Assembly (NCBI RefSeq): GCF_046365375.1
Contig: NZ_JBKEIT010000001.1
Span: 372,001 to 436,000 of the forward strand
Reading direction: 5' to 3'
Length of the DNA stretch: 64,000 nucleotides
Source of the DNA: Butyricimonas muris
Lineage (GTDB): Bacteria > Bacteroidota > Bacteroidia > Bacteroidales > Marinifilaceae
Shown here: one piece after another, positions 41,459 through 51,600 of the stretch
Layout: each line of letters opens with the position of its first letter
How positions within the stretch are numbered: the first letter of the stretch is position 1
Notes under the pieces: generated by a model
What the model was told of the DNA's origin: nothing
Database searches by the model: none
Seen by the model: the letters and a program-made list of their open reading frames with translations, nothing else
Made by a program: the position numbers and the translations under genes

Positions 41459-42451
41459 ATGAAGAACTTATTCGGCAGCAGATTACTCAATATCGGTGCC
41501 TCGACGCTTCTGAGCGGAGGCATCCTTTCGCACGGCGGACTGGGCGGCTACATCAGCGATGCCGCCCGTCGCGCCATCGGTCTGGGACTCGCGGAGTTTC
41601 AGGACGGTGCCGTGCATTACTTCTCCAAAAACAGTGACATCCTGAAACGTGCCGTCATCCAGTTCGCCTGCCAGACGGCTTACGGCATGCTCCGCTCTTA
41701 TCCCCGCTATATCAAATACTGGGAACAGAAAGAGCGTGACAAATACCTCGAAACCCAGTCGCAGAGTGCCATCGTCAACAAATCGGGACAATACTACCAG
41801 CTCATCAAGGAACAGCAGACTGTCGCCGAGAAGAAGAACTACACCGACAGCATCGTGGGCCGCACGGTGGCAGACTACATCGAATTGAAAATCAGCAGTG
41901 AGGGAACCTACTACGACAAGGAAAGCGGCAAGGTGGAGCCCAACAGTAAGTACGGGCTGATCACTTTCGTCGATTTGGGTCCGCAGGTGCAGCTCTCCTC
42001 GAAAAACAACATCGTGCTGACCACGGTGCAGGGCCGCGACTATACCCGAAAAGAGTTCATTTCGGGTGGCGATCTGGAATTTACCGTAAACGGTCGAATT
42101 ACCAGCAAATATCCCGACGTGTACCCGGAGGCCGAGCTGTCGAAATTCCTGAAAATCGTCCAGTACAAAGGTGTCATTGACTGCGACAACACCATCCTGC
42201 GGCAGTTGAAAATCTCGCAGCTTATCATTCTGGGTTACTCGCTCCCAACCGCCGAATACCGGAATGTGCAGCCCTATACCTTGCAATGCGTGGCGGTGGA
42301 ACCATCCGAGGCGGTAGAGCTGATTTCCAAAGATGCGGAGGTGGTAGATGAAGCCATCGAACATACGAACAAATGGATCAAGTGGGTACGGTTCGGAACC
42401 GACGTTATCGACCCGACCTCCATACTAAAACTGAACAACCTATGGCTGTAG
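41459..42451 (+). CDS. DUF6046-like tail/baseplate protein
   Basis: 330 aa. The C-terminal half has the DUF6046-like pattern ITSKYPDVYPEAELSKFLKI, then LIILGYSLPTAEYRNVQPYT, common in Bacteroidales contractile phages. Probably at the tail tip between tape measure and hub. It overlaps the hub gene start by 10 bases. Confidence 0.8.
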   Translation: MKNLFGSRLLNIGASTLLSGGILSHGGLGGYISDAARRAIGLGLAEFQDGAVHYFSKNSDILKRAVIQFACQTAYGMLRSYPRYIKYWEQKERDKYLETQSQSAIVNKSGQYYQLIKEQQTVAEKKNYTDSIVGRTVADYIELKISSEGTYYDKESGKVEPNSKYGLITFVDLGPQVQLSSKNNIVLTTVQGRDYTRKEFISGGDLEFTVNGRITSKYPDVYPEAELSKFLKIVQYKGVIDCDNTILRQLKISQLIILGYSLPTAEYRNVQPYTLQCVAVEPSEAVELISKDAEVVDEAIEHTNKWIKWVRFGTDVIDPTSILKLNNLWL

Positions 42452-43794
42452 CACCGCTTGACGTACTATGCTGCCGGATTACCGTCGGCGACCCCGACCC
42501 GGGGAACCCGATGGCGATACAGAACCCTGTCACACTCACGGAGGTGCAGGAGGTCGAAATCGTCGAAACCTACAAGAAGCTCATCGGCACGGCGACCATC
42601 CGCTTTCCCAAAGGGACCGTTTTCCGTTCCACCATCATCGGAACTGCCACCCTCGAAGGCAAGGATGCCAGCCGGATAACCACCGAGGTCATGCAGGACG
42701 GCGTGGTCATCGAGAAACGTTCCAGCTACTCGGCGATGGATGCCACGACCTTCAAAATCGGGCAACGGGTGCGTATCCGCTTGGGGTATAACGGGATGTT
42801 GCGCACGATGTTCGACGGGTACATCACCGGCTACAACACCGAGAGCAGCTTCGAGCTGAAATGCGAAAATATGGCCTACAAGCTCAAGTTGAAACAGGCG
42901 CCCAAGTTCGAGACGCCGGCATCGGGCACGAGCGTGAACGACGTAATGGAAGGCAAATACAACATCCTGAAAGATACCGGGTTCAAACTGCACTCCGAGA
43001 CCAAGCGGTTCGACATCCAGATCGGGAAAATCAAAATCACGGACAACTTCACCGTGGCCGACATCCTCTCGGCGTGGAGCCGCTACCGCATTTACTGTTT
43101 TCTGAAATACGACGAAAACAGTCCCGACCAGATGCCTGCCATCGCCATCGGCCGTCCGTATTCATCGGCCAAGAGCCAGCCCCGGTTTCCGGAAGACACG
43201 TCGTCCGGCCCTTTCCGCATACGCTTCGACACGCACGTGGCATCGTCGGATTTGAAAGTGCTCAAAACCGACCCGAAATTTCTTGCCGTGCAGGCCAAGG
43301 CGTTGGGCTCGGACGAGAAATTCTTTGAGGTGACGGTGCGCCTGAACCCCGACTATGACCCGAACACCCCCGGCAGTAAAGAGTTTCAGACCGTGAACGC
43401 CACGCAAATCAGCAAAAAGACGCACAAGGTCACGGGCAACACCACGGCCAGCGGCGCACAGGCCCGCACGAAAGCCGACCTCTCGACCTACACCATCGTG
43501 CCCTACATGTCGCCGAACATGAAAATCAACTCCGACAAGCTCGTCGAAGAGGCCATCGAATACTTCCGCAGCTACAACCTGAACGGCATCAGCGGTTCGG
43601 TGACGCTCTTCGGGGATTTCGGGTTATATCCGGCTTGCCAGGTGGAACTCACCGATGACCGGAACCCTGCCAAGAACGGCACTTACATCGTCGAAGAGGT
43701 TACGACCACTTTCGGAACGGGAGGCTACCGGCAGAAAATCACGATACCGCATAAAATCAAAGGAACAAAAACAACGTATGGAAACAAAGCATAA
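42442..43794 (+). CDS. Baseplate hub protein, gpD/gp27-like
   Basis: 450 aa from MAVAPLDVLCC (42442), overlapping the previous gene by 10 bases; an ATG 23 codons upstream is less likely. VRIRLGYNGMLRTMFDGYITGYN and ADILSAWSRYRIYCFLKYDE are typical of late-control gpD-like hub domains, and GDFGLYPACQVELTDDRNPAKNG resembles the C-terminal beta domain. It forms the hub on which the spike sits. Confidence 0.82.
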   Translation: MAVAPLDVLCCRITVGDPDPGNPMAIQNPVTLTEVQEVEIVETYKKLIGTATIRFPKGTVFRSTIIGTATLEGKDASRITTEVMQDGVVIEKRSSYSAMDATTFKIGQRVRIRLGYNGMLRTMFDGYITGYNTESSFELKCENMAYKLKLKQAPKFETPASGTSVNDVMEGKYNILKDTGFKLHSETKRFDIQIGKIKITDNFTVADILSAWSRYRIYCFLKYDENSPDQMPAIAIGRPYSSAKSQPRFPEDTSSGPFRIRFDTHVASSDLKVLKTDPKFLAVQAKALGSDEKFFEVTVRLNPDYDPNTPGSKEFQTVNATQISKKTHKVTGNTTASGAQARTKADLSTYTIVPYMSPNMKINSDKLVEEAIEYFRSYNLNGISGSVTLFGDFGLYPACQVELTDDRNPAKNGTYIVEEVTTTFGTGGYRQKITIPHKIKGTKTTYGNKA

Positions 43795-44680
43795 TTCACA
43801 GGACAACAACCGGCGGATGATACAGGAGGCGATCCGCAAAATCGCATTGGGGCGCAGTATCGAGCGTATCGAGATGGCTCCGGGCGGTATGGGCGGTGTG
43901 GGAACCGCCCGCATGATTCACGGCTATGTCGCCAAGATACATGACGACCCCGGCGATGAAGAGTTCGCCGACTACGGCGGCACGGTGGACGTGGGTGAAT
44001 ACCCCGACGAAACGGCCTCGGCGGGCGGTATCATCCACAAAGGCGTGTTGCTGGCTGCCGCCCGGAACAACGAGGGCGGGTTTCTCATCGTGCCGACCCT
44101 TTTTTCGGAGGTGACCATCGTACTGGACGCTGCCACCCGCCATGCCTACATCGTCAATTACTCCCATGCCGAAACCATCCGTATGGAAGCCCATTCGGAA
44201 GTCCGTATCGGCATGACGGAAACCGAGGCTCTCGACCCCGACAGCGACTCTTCGCCCGACTACGACGAACTGGAACCGACCGGAAACGAAGCCCATACCA
44301 GCTACACGGCCGAAGGTATCACGGCAACGGTCAAGAACGACAGCGGCAAAGAGTCGTCGGTCGTGCAGAGTGCGGAAGAGATCACGCAGACTGTCGATAA
44401 ATCGGAAGTCAGACAGACCGCCGACAAAATCGTGCAGAAGGTAAATTCCACGACCGTTGCCGTAGCGGATAACAAAGTGACGCTCGGCGACGAGAACGCC
44501 ACCGAACCGCTTGTTTTGGGGAACGAGCTGGCGCAGCTCATGCTGGACTTCCTGACGGAGTGCAGCAAGATCATGACGCCTACGCTGATGGGAACCATGC
44601 AGCCACTGAACTTTCCCAACTTCCTCTCGCTGACCTCCAAGATTCAGAAATTCCTATCCAAAACCTCCTATACCAAATGA
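43778..44680 (+). CDS. Baseplate spike, gpV-like
   Basis: 300 aa from METKHNSQDNN (43778), overlapping the hub by 17 bases. An OB-fold-like N-terminal region (TARMIHGYVAKIHDDPGDEE, then VDVGEYPDETASAGG) is followed by a repetitive beta segment (VQSAEEITQTVDKSEVRQT, DKIVQKVNSTTVAV), as in gpV/gp5 membrane-piercing spikes. The C-terminus is helical. Confidence 0.78.
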   Translation: METKHNSQDNNRRMIQEAIRKIALGRSIERIEMAPGGMGGVGTARMIHGYVAKIHDDPGDEEFADYGGTVDVGEYPDETASAGGIIHKGVLLAAARNNEGGFLIVPTLFSEVTIVLDAATRHAYIVNYSHAETIRMEAHSEVRIGMTETEALDPDSDSSPDYDELEPTGNEAHTSYTAEGITATVKNDSGKESSVVQSAEEITQTVDKSEVRQTADKIVQKVNSTTVAVADNKVTLGDENATEPLVLGNELAQLMLDFLTECSKIMTPTLMGTMQPLNFPNFLSLTSKIQKFLSKTSYTK

Positions 44681-46359
44681 GCGTCACCCTTCATCCCGGC
44701 ATCGGCGGTCTCGATACGCAGAGCCTGTGTTACAGTCTCTACCGCCAGTTATACCAGACCTTCTTCAACGCCCAGGAGCGCAAAAGCGAGAACAATCCTT
44801 ACGGTGTGGAGGAAGGCGATGATACATCCATCCGTCTGCACAACACGGCTTACGGGTTTGCAGAGGCGATTTCGTCAGGCGTTTCCGGAGAGGGCGGCGG
44901 TACGGGTAGCTGGGCAGGCTATCTGCCCAGAAGCGGTGGCGACATGCAGGGACCGTTATGTGCCGACTACGGTTTTACCGCCGGCATCGACAACCGTCGT
45001 CTGCTGGAAACGTACCGCACCTCACAAAGTGATGACGAGGGAAACATTATCGGTTACACCTACGGCATCCGCCTGACAGGCGACGTACATGTCGGCAGCA
45101 ATCAACTCTTTGTGGGTGGTATGCAACCGCTCCGTTGCGAACAGGCTACCGGTACGATTTACCTGAGCGGGAAACGGGTCGATTTCGCTGACGCCGCCCT
45201 TTCCCTGACCGGAAGTATCCTGTTGGGCGAGTCCAAAGAAAACGGAGTGCTCCTGACTTCGGACAGTCTGCTCATTCATGGACGGGAAGTCTATCACGGC
45301 GGTAACGCCAACCTTTCCACCGTGGACTGGTCGATGCACGATGCTGCCGTCGCCGGTTCTCTCGAAGTTGCGGGAGCGGCGACACTCTCCGGAAAGTTGC
45401 GTGCCTTGCAGGGCGCGGAGTTGGGCGACGGCGGGCGGATGCTCTTCTCTGTTCTCGGGGAGACCGTATCCTGTCTGAGCGACCTGACCTTTTCAGCCGG
45501 ATGCGGCGTAAGAATCAGCGGAGTTACCGTGCTCAAAGGTTCCGGTGCGAGCGACATCCGGCTGGAGGGTGCCGACGGCGACCTGCTCGTAGGCGGCGAC
45601 CACACGGTTAAAATCCGGTTGATGTCGAACCTCACGGACATCGACGGCGAACATGTCCTGCTTTCCCCATACGGAGCGGCGTACTTTCCCGACTCCATCC
45701 GGGTACGGCACAACTACGGCGGGGACCTGCTCTCCTCGTACCGCACCGACAGTGAGGACGAAGGCATCGTCATCCATAAGCGCCTGCGTTTCGGGAGCAC
45801 GGGCGGCTGTTATCTGACCGGAGAGGACGACATGCTGGCTTTCGTTTCCCGCAGCGACCACACCCAGACTCCCGGCGGTCAATACGAACAGGTTGCGACA
45901 CTATTGTTCCATGCCCCCTCCACCAGCCGTTACGCTCCGTTAAACCGAACTTCAAACTCCCTGCGCATCGGCACATTCGGGGACTTTATCGTCGCCCTGA
46001 ATCCCGTCGAGGTCACGGGACACATCGGTATCGACGGGAGCTTCACCCGTCTTACAGCAGAGGGACTATTCTTTACCGACAACATTTGTCTCAGACAAGT
46101 CAAGGACGGCATCCGTCACGGTGGTAACGCCTACTTCGACGGCAGTCTCTCCTCGGAGCGATTCACCTCCGGCATGGCCGGTACCGGTTGGGCGATCCTG
46201 CGCAGCCGAACGACGGGAAGCATCTCAGCGACCTTCGACGAACTGACCGTCCGGAAACGGATGCGGCTTTACGAATTGGAAGTGCAGCGTTCCTCGGCGA
46301 CCAACGGAGCCTTGTGGGTTACCGATACCTGTTCGGGGGACAGTGTCGAGAAACTGTAA
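44677..46359 (+). CDS. Baseplate-attached tail fibre protein 1
   Basis: 560 aa from MSVTLHPGIGG (44677), overlapping the spike stop (ATGA). The N-terminal 100 residues are helical and are followed by Gly-rich beta repeats. A segment near residue 500 (GMAGTGWAILRSRTTGSISA) leads to a C-terminal domain ending in SSATNGALWVTDTCSGDS. It probably carries a receptor-binding or structural fibre role together with the next two genes. Confidence 0.75.
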   Translation: MSVTLHPGIGGLDTQSLCYSLYRQLYQTFFNAQERKSENNPYGVEEGDDTSIRLHNTAYGFAEAISSGVSGEGGGTGSWAGYLPRSGGDMQGPLCADYGFTAGIDNRRLLETYRTSQSDDEGNIIGYTYGIRLTGDVHVGSNQLFVGGMQPLRCEQATGTIYLSGKRVDFADAALSLTGSILLGESKENGVLLTSDSLLIHGREVYHGGNANLSTVDWSMHDAAVAGSLEVAGAATLSGKLRALQGAELGDGGRMLFSVLGETVSCLSDLTFSAGCGVRISGVTVLKGSGASDIRLEGADGDLLVGGDHTVKIRLMSNLTDIDGEHVLLSPYGAAYFPDSIRVRHNYGGDLLSSYRTDSEDEGIVIHKRLRFGSTGGCYLTGEDDMLAFVSRSDHTQTPGGQYEQVATLLFHAPSTSRYAPLNRTSNSLRIGTFGDFIVALNPVEVTGHIGIDGSFTRLTAEGLFFTDNICLRQVKDGIRHGGNAYFDGSLSSERFTSGMAGTGWAILRSRTTGSISATFDELTVRKRMRLYELEVQRSSATNGALWVTDTCSGDSVEKL

Positions 46360-46368
46360 ATCCGACTT

Positions 46369-48624
46369 ATGGCCCTATACGAATATTCCCGATTCAAGAT
46401 ACGCATCGACCCCGGTTCCAAGAAACGGCAGGGGTTGCACACCGGAGACGTCGTGCGCCGCCAGTACGTGGACGGCGCACAGACCTTTTACAGTCTGATG
46501 GTCGTACTGGCCACCGGTGAAGACTCCGTGCTGTTGCCTGATGGGAAGGAGGCGTCGTCGCCGTATTTCATCGGTGCGCTCATCGAGGGCGATGAGCCTC
46601 GTGACGGGGAGCTGCTGGATTTCGTCCGCCTCACGAGCCTGACCGATGAACGGCGCAGCGGTGCCATGTACCTGACCGCCTCGGATGAAGAAGCTCCGTA
46701 CATGGATGTCATCGACGGTATGGGGACGGAACGTTCCTTGTACCGCCCCGCATCGCTTGCCGCATTCGGTTGCAGTGACAATGCGACATGGAGCTACCAT
46801 TATCTTCCCTCGGGAGGTCCGGCCAGCCGGATTATCCGAATCACCCGTTCTGCCGATCAGACGGCAGCTTCAGGCGGATTGCTGCTTCCGTTTCCCCGAT
46901 CCGTTTCCCATCCCCAGCGTTTGGTCATTTCCTTCCGTATCCGTGCATCCAAAGCGTTGTCCGCCGTGCCGCTACGCTTCGGGTATGCCGACGGCACGGA
47001 GACGGACGGACAGGACACCGTGGACGTTACGACCGAGTGGCAATACCGATTGAGCCTGATTACGGTGGACTTTCCTGCGGAATATGCCCGCATACTGGCT
47101 TTCGACCTTTCCGGACATCTTAATCCGGGCGACTGGTGCGAGGTCGGCGACCTCAATGTTTGCCTGTCAGAACACCTTTCCTCCTTTGCCGAAGCCGCCA
47201 AAATCCGTATTGGACGTATCACGGGAATCGCCGACCCGCTGTTCGGCATGCTGCAAGGCTACGGGGCTTACTTCCAGCGTCTCTACGCCACGCGGGACGT
47301 CCATGTAGCCGGTACGCTGACCGCCGGTGACGAGGGCGGTTTCGGCAGCACCTTCTACGCCGGACGCATTCACAAGAACTGCATCCTCGATTCGCTGAAC
47401 GGTAATTTCACCACGACGGTCGTTCGCCTTTCGTCCCACTCTCCGAGCGGTATCGGGAAAAATATCCTGCTTCCCGTTAGCGGCGGGACCTTGCTTTGCC
47501 AGAAAGAAGCATGGGCCGAGAAACACGCGGGCGAGCGTTACTGTCTCTCGTTCTGGTGTTATTGCCCGTCCAAACAAGAGATATCGTTCGATATTCTTCA
47601 CGGGGGAAAGGTGCTTGCCAGCCTTATAATGCCTCAATCCTGGCAACGGGTACATGTGGCCTTCGACATAGAACCTGTTTCCGGCAACGACCTTTGCATC
47701 GATTTCCGCACCGAGAACCGGGTGGTCTGGTTTTTCAGTTCCCCACAACTCGAAAAAGGAAACGTGCCGACCTTGTACCAACCCACGGACGACACCCTGA
47801 ACGAGACCGACGAATACGGGGCATGGTTCTGCCGGGGCGGCGTGGGCGGCACAATCCAGCACCCTCTGCTGCGGTTGGAGCCGGACGGTTCCATTCGTGC
47901 AGGCAACGATTCGTTCGTCATCAACCCCGACGGCAGCGGATACTTCTCCGGCGGCCGTTTCCGCTGGAACAAAGACACCATCATCTTGCAGGATGTCACC
48001 ATCCGCTGGGAGGATTTGGACGAAGAGATGCAGGAACAGATGAGACCCCGTTTCGTCACCGTCGAGGGCAGTACGGTGTTTCACTATCCCGATGCCGTTT
48101 CCGGTAATCTCTGTGACCCGGCAGAAATCCTCCTGACCGGCACGGCGCAGAACCTGACAGCGGATTCCTGCCGTTGGGAATACCTTGCCGCAGACGGCGG
48201 GTGGAAAGACACCGGAGGGACCTCATCCGTTTACACGCTCACGCCGGACTTTTCCGGCTGGGAAGGGCGGAACGTGCTGACACTCCGCTTCGTCGTCCGC
48301 TCCTCCGGCGCGTCGTACCACGCCACCCATACCGTCTCCAAACAATACGACGGCAGTGACAGCTATTCTTTGCATGTGGAGTCCGATTCGGGTACCGTTT
48401 TCCGCAACCACATGGTCGAAACGACACTTCGTGCCCGTCTTTACAAAGCGGGAACAGAAATCACTGACCGGATTCCTGATGAACATTTTCTCTGGAACCG
48501 TATCAGCGACGATACCGACAGCGATGCCCTCTGGAATGCGGAAGAACATCGGGGACGCACGCTGCGGATTACCGGTGAGGATGTGTGGCGCAAGGCGGTA
48601 TTCAACTGTGAAGTGCTCATGTAG
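46369..48624 (+). CDS. Large tail fibre/receptor-binding protein 2
   Basis: 751 aa. The N-terminal domain begins MALYEYSRFKIRIDPG; beta-rich domains follow, one with the look of a carbohydrate-binding module (RYCLSFWCYCPSKQEISFD, then VHVAFDIEP), then Ig-like domains near the C-terminus (VEGSTVFHYPD). It probably contacts host surface glycans. It follows fibre 1 after 9 bases. Confidence 0.75.
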   Translation: MALYEYSRFKIRIDPGSKKRQGLHTGDVVRRQYVDGAQTFYSLMVVLATGEDSVLLPDGKEASSPYFIGALIEGDEPRDGELLDFVRLTSLTDERRSGAMYLTASDEEAPYMDVIDGMGTERSLYRPASLAAFGCSDNATWSYHYLPSGGPASRIIRITRSADQTAASGGLLLPFPRSVSHPQRLVISFRIRASKALSAVPLRFGYADGTETDGQDTVDVTTEWQYRLSLITVDFPAEYARILAFDLSGHLNPGDWCEVGDLNVCLSEHLSSFAEAAKIRIGRITGIADPLFGMLQGYGAYFQRLYATRDVHVAGTLTAGDEGGFGSTFYAGRIHKNCILDSLNGNFTTTVVRLSSHSPSGIGKNILLPVSGGTLLCQKEAWAEKHAGERYCLSFWCYCPSKQEISFDILHGGKVLASLIMPQSWQRVHVAFDIEPVSGNDLCIDFRTENRVVWFFSSPQLEKGNVPTLYQPTDDTLNETDEYGAWFCRGGVGGTIQHPLLRLEPDGSIRAGNDSFVINPDGSGYFSGGRFRWNKDTIILQDVTIRWEDLDEEMQEQMRPRFVTVEGSTVFHYPDAVSGNLCDPAEILLTGTAQNLTADSCRWEYLAADGGWKDTGGTSSVYTLTPDFSGWEGRNVLTLRFVVRSSGASYHATHTVSKQYDGSDSYSLHVESDSGTVFRNHMVETTLRARLYKAGTEITDRIPDEHFLWNRISDDTDSDALWNAEEHRGRTLRITGEDVWRKAVFNCEVLM

Positions 48625-48675
48625 GCAATATGAGATAACCCATCTCGTCTATAAACTCATTGCCCACACATACGG

Positions 48676-48683
48676 CTATTCTT
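48676..48683 (+). promoter_or_regulatory. Late promoter-like motif (fibre 3)
   Basis: CTATTCTT, 15 bases before the start chosen at 48699, supporting that start over the ATG at 48660. Confidence 0.5.
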
Positions 48684-48698
48684 ATACAAACAAAACGT

Positions 48699-51600
48699 AT
48701 GAGCAGCCGACAACTTATCGCCCGTGGGCAAACCACGCTTTACATACAGAAGGATTCCTACACGATCAGCCAATCGCTCGGGGAATACGTCTTCCCCGCA
48801 GACCATTCGGGGAAGCTACTTTCTGCCGTTACTCTGACCTCGACCATCAAGGTTACCTTGGGCGATTCGGAATACAAGGACTTTACCATCGGAGCAATTG
48901 TTAAACCAACCGGGTTCTCATCTATTTCGGTGGATAATAGCCGAAAAACAGTGACCTATACGCTTGCTACCGGAACGGCAACCCTTGCCGACCACGGTTC
49001 ATTGGATATTCCCGTTACCATTGTGGGGACGGTTTACCGCCTGTCGTTCGTATGGTCGAAAGCAAAAGCCGGAGCACCGGGCACAGCGGGTGCCGATGCC
49101 AACCTGTTGGACTGGGTGCGGGAATGGAATACCGGTAAAACGCTCATCGACAGCCATACCGTCATCACGCCGAAACTCTTTGCCGGTGTGAAGAACCATG
49201 ACGGAACCATTACGGGGACCGCCATCGGCCGTTTTGCCCTCAGTACGAAAACAGCGTCGGGCAGTATTGCTACCGAGACCATTGATGGCATCTGCGGGTT
49301 CAAGAACGGATACAAAACTTTTGTTCTGGATAATGGCGGCAATGTCCAGCTCGGTTACGGCGACCAGTTTGTCCGCTACGATGCCACAACCGGTAAAATC
49401 ACGTTCGGTGCAGGAGTCAGTTTGAACTGGACCAATGCCATCCAGCAAGCCAAGACTGAAACGCTTAACGCTGCTGCCGCTACTGCCCAGAATAAAGCGG
49501 ATGCCGCATTGGGCAGTGCCAAGAGCTATGCTGACACCAAGAAAAGCGAAGCCATCAACAGTGCTGCCGCTACCGCACAAAGTAAGGCCGATGCGGCTTT
49601 GAATTCGGCTAAAAGTTACGCTGACACGAAAAAAAGCGAAGCCATCACGCAGGCAGGCAAAGATGCGGACAGTAAAATCTCTGCATTGACCACTACGCTG
49701 AACGCCTCCATTGCCGATGCCAAGAAAGCCGGTACGGATGCCCGTGCCGTGGCGGATGCCATCACTTCGAAAGCCAATACGGAAGGCTGGTCGAACAAGC
49801 TGACCTACATCGATGCAAACGGTATATTCACGGGGAAACTGTCCGCCAATACCGTCAGTGCCATCAACATCAACGCCTCGCAGATTACGGCAGGCACCAT
49901 CGCTACCGCCCGTCTGAATGCTGCGGAGATCCGCTCAAACATCATCAATGCGGCCTACATCAACGGTCTGACATGCGCTTTCGTTCGGGGAACCATCGGC
50001 GGCTGGACTATCGGTGCGACCACGTTATCCAACAGCCACATCCTGTTGGACAGCGGCAACAAACGGATGGTCGTTTATGGAGCCAGTTCGGGAGCAACGA
50101 GCGGCAAGCGGGTACAACTCTATTACAACTCCGATACTGATTTCGGATTTTTCGCCACGGATGCCGCCGGCACTTGTCTTGCCCGTTTCGGCTCGGCCAA
50201 CCAGATTGCCGGGTGGAACATCGATGCGAGCCGTTTCTACAAGAACAACATCGCATTGGGTGCGGACGGCTCCATCACGAACGGCAGCAAATGGAAGCTG
50301 AACAACGACGGTTCCGGCAGTATCGCTTCGGGGAACATCTCATGGAATGCAGCCGGTGCGGTGACTTTTTCGGCAGCGGTGTCGTTGAACTGGACCAATG
50401 CGGCCAATTCGGCATTGGCGTCCGCCAAAACGTATGCTGATACCAAGAAAACGGAAGCCGTCAATGCAGCGGCGGCAGACGCCACCAGCAAGTCCGATGC
50501 CGCCAAAGAACTGGCACGGGCGATGGCATTCGGTAAAATGCTCTACCGTGATCCGACTTTCCGTAACGGCAATAATAGCGTCAATGTCTATAACAATGCA
50601 GGTAACGGTACGGTGACCGTAACCCGAACCGGCGCATCGGCTCCCAATGACAGCGGTTATGTATTGGAGATTAAAACTACTGGAAGCGCCTCTCCCGGAT
50701 TCGGAGGCTTCACGTTCTATACCCAAACCGGATATAAAAAGATATTCATTGTCCGTATCATAGCCAAGATTCCGGCCGGACGGCAAATCGCCTGGGCGAC
50801 AAATAACATCGGAACGGGTGGCTCCAGTAAATGGCTGACTCCGACTGCCGGTACGGGAGACTGGTGCGAGTATATCTATAAAGTAGTCTGCGGCACTGCA
50901 TCCTTTTCCTCGACCAACTTTTTTTATCTGACAGGTGGTGCGGCCGCTACAGCCGAAGCACCGGTTACATGGCAGGTGGCATACGCAACCGTATTCGATG
51001 TCACTTCATCGGAACGGTACACCACAACCATCGATGCCAACGGTATCTATACCGGCACGCTGACTGCGGCGCAGGTAAATGCCGTCGCCATTGACGCAGG
51101 CAGTATCCGGACGGGGACGCTCAGTGCCGACCGCATTGCGGCGGGGAGCATCAACTCTTCCAAGCTCGATGCAGCCAGCATCAAAGCCAACATCATCAAC
51201 ACGGACTATATCAACGGTCTGACCTGTACATTCGTGCGGGGCAAGATTGGCGGCTGGACCATCGGGGCGGACAACATCACGGCCGGCAGTGTGGGTGCTG
51301 TCGGTGCCATGCCGATTCAGATTCGCTCGGCGGCCAGTGGCTCGGGCTATTGGTACAGCGGTGCCTATAAACCCTTGGGCATCGTAATGACATGGCGTCA
51401 GAGCAGCAATGCCGGGCATGTGGTCTTCGGACAGATCGCCGCTTCGGGCAGTACGGTCAAGACGGGCTTTCTCGGCATCCAGATGATGACCTGGGACAAC
51501 GTGGAATACTTCTGTCTGTCGGCCAACTACACAAAATCGGGAGCCAAGGAGATTTATAACCGCATTGCCGGCTGGGCTTTCGACAACAGCCGCATCTGGA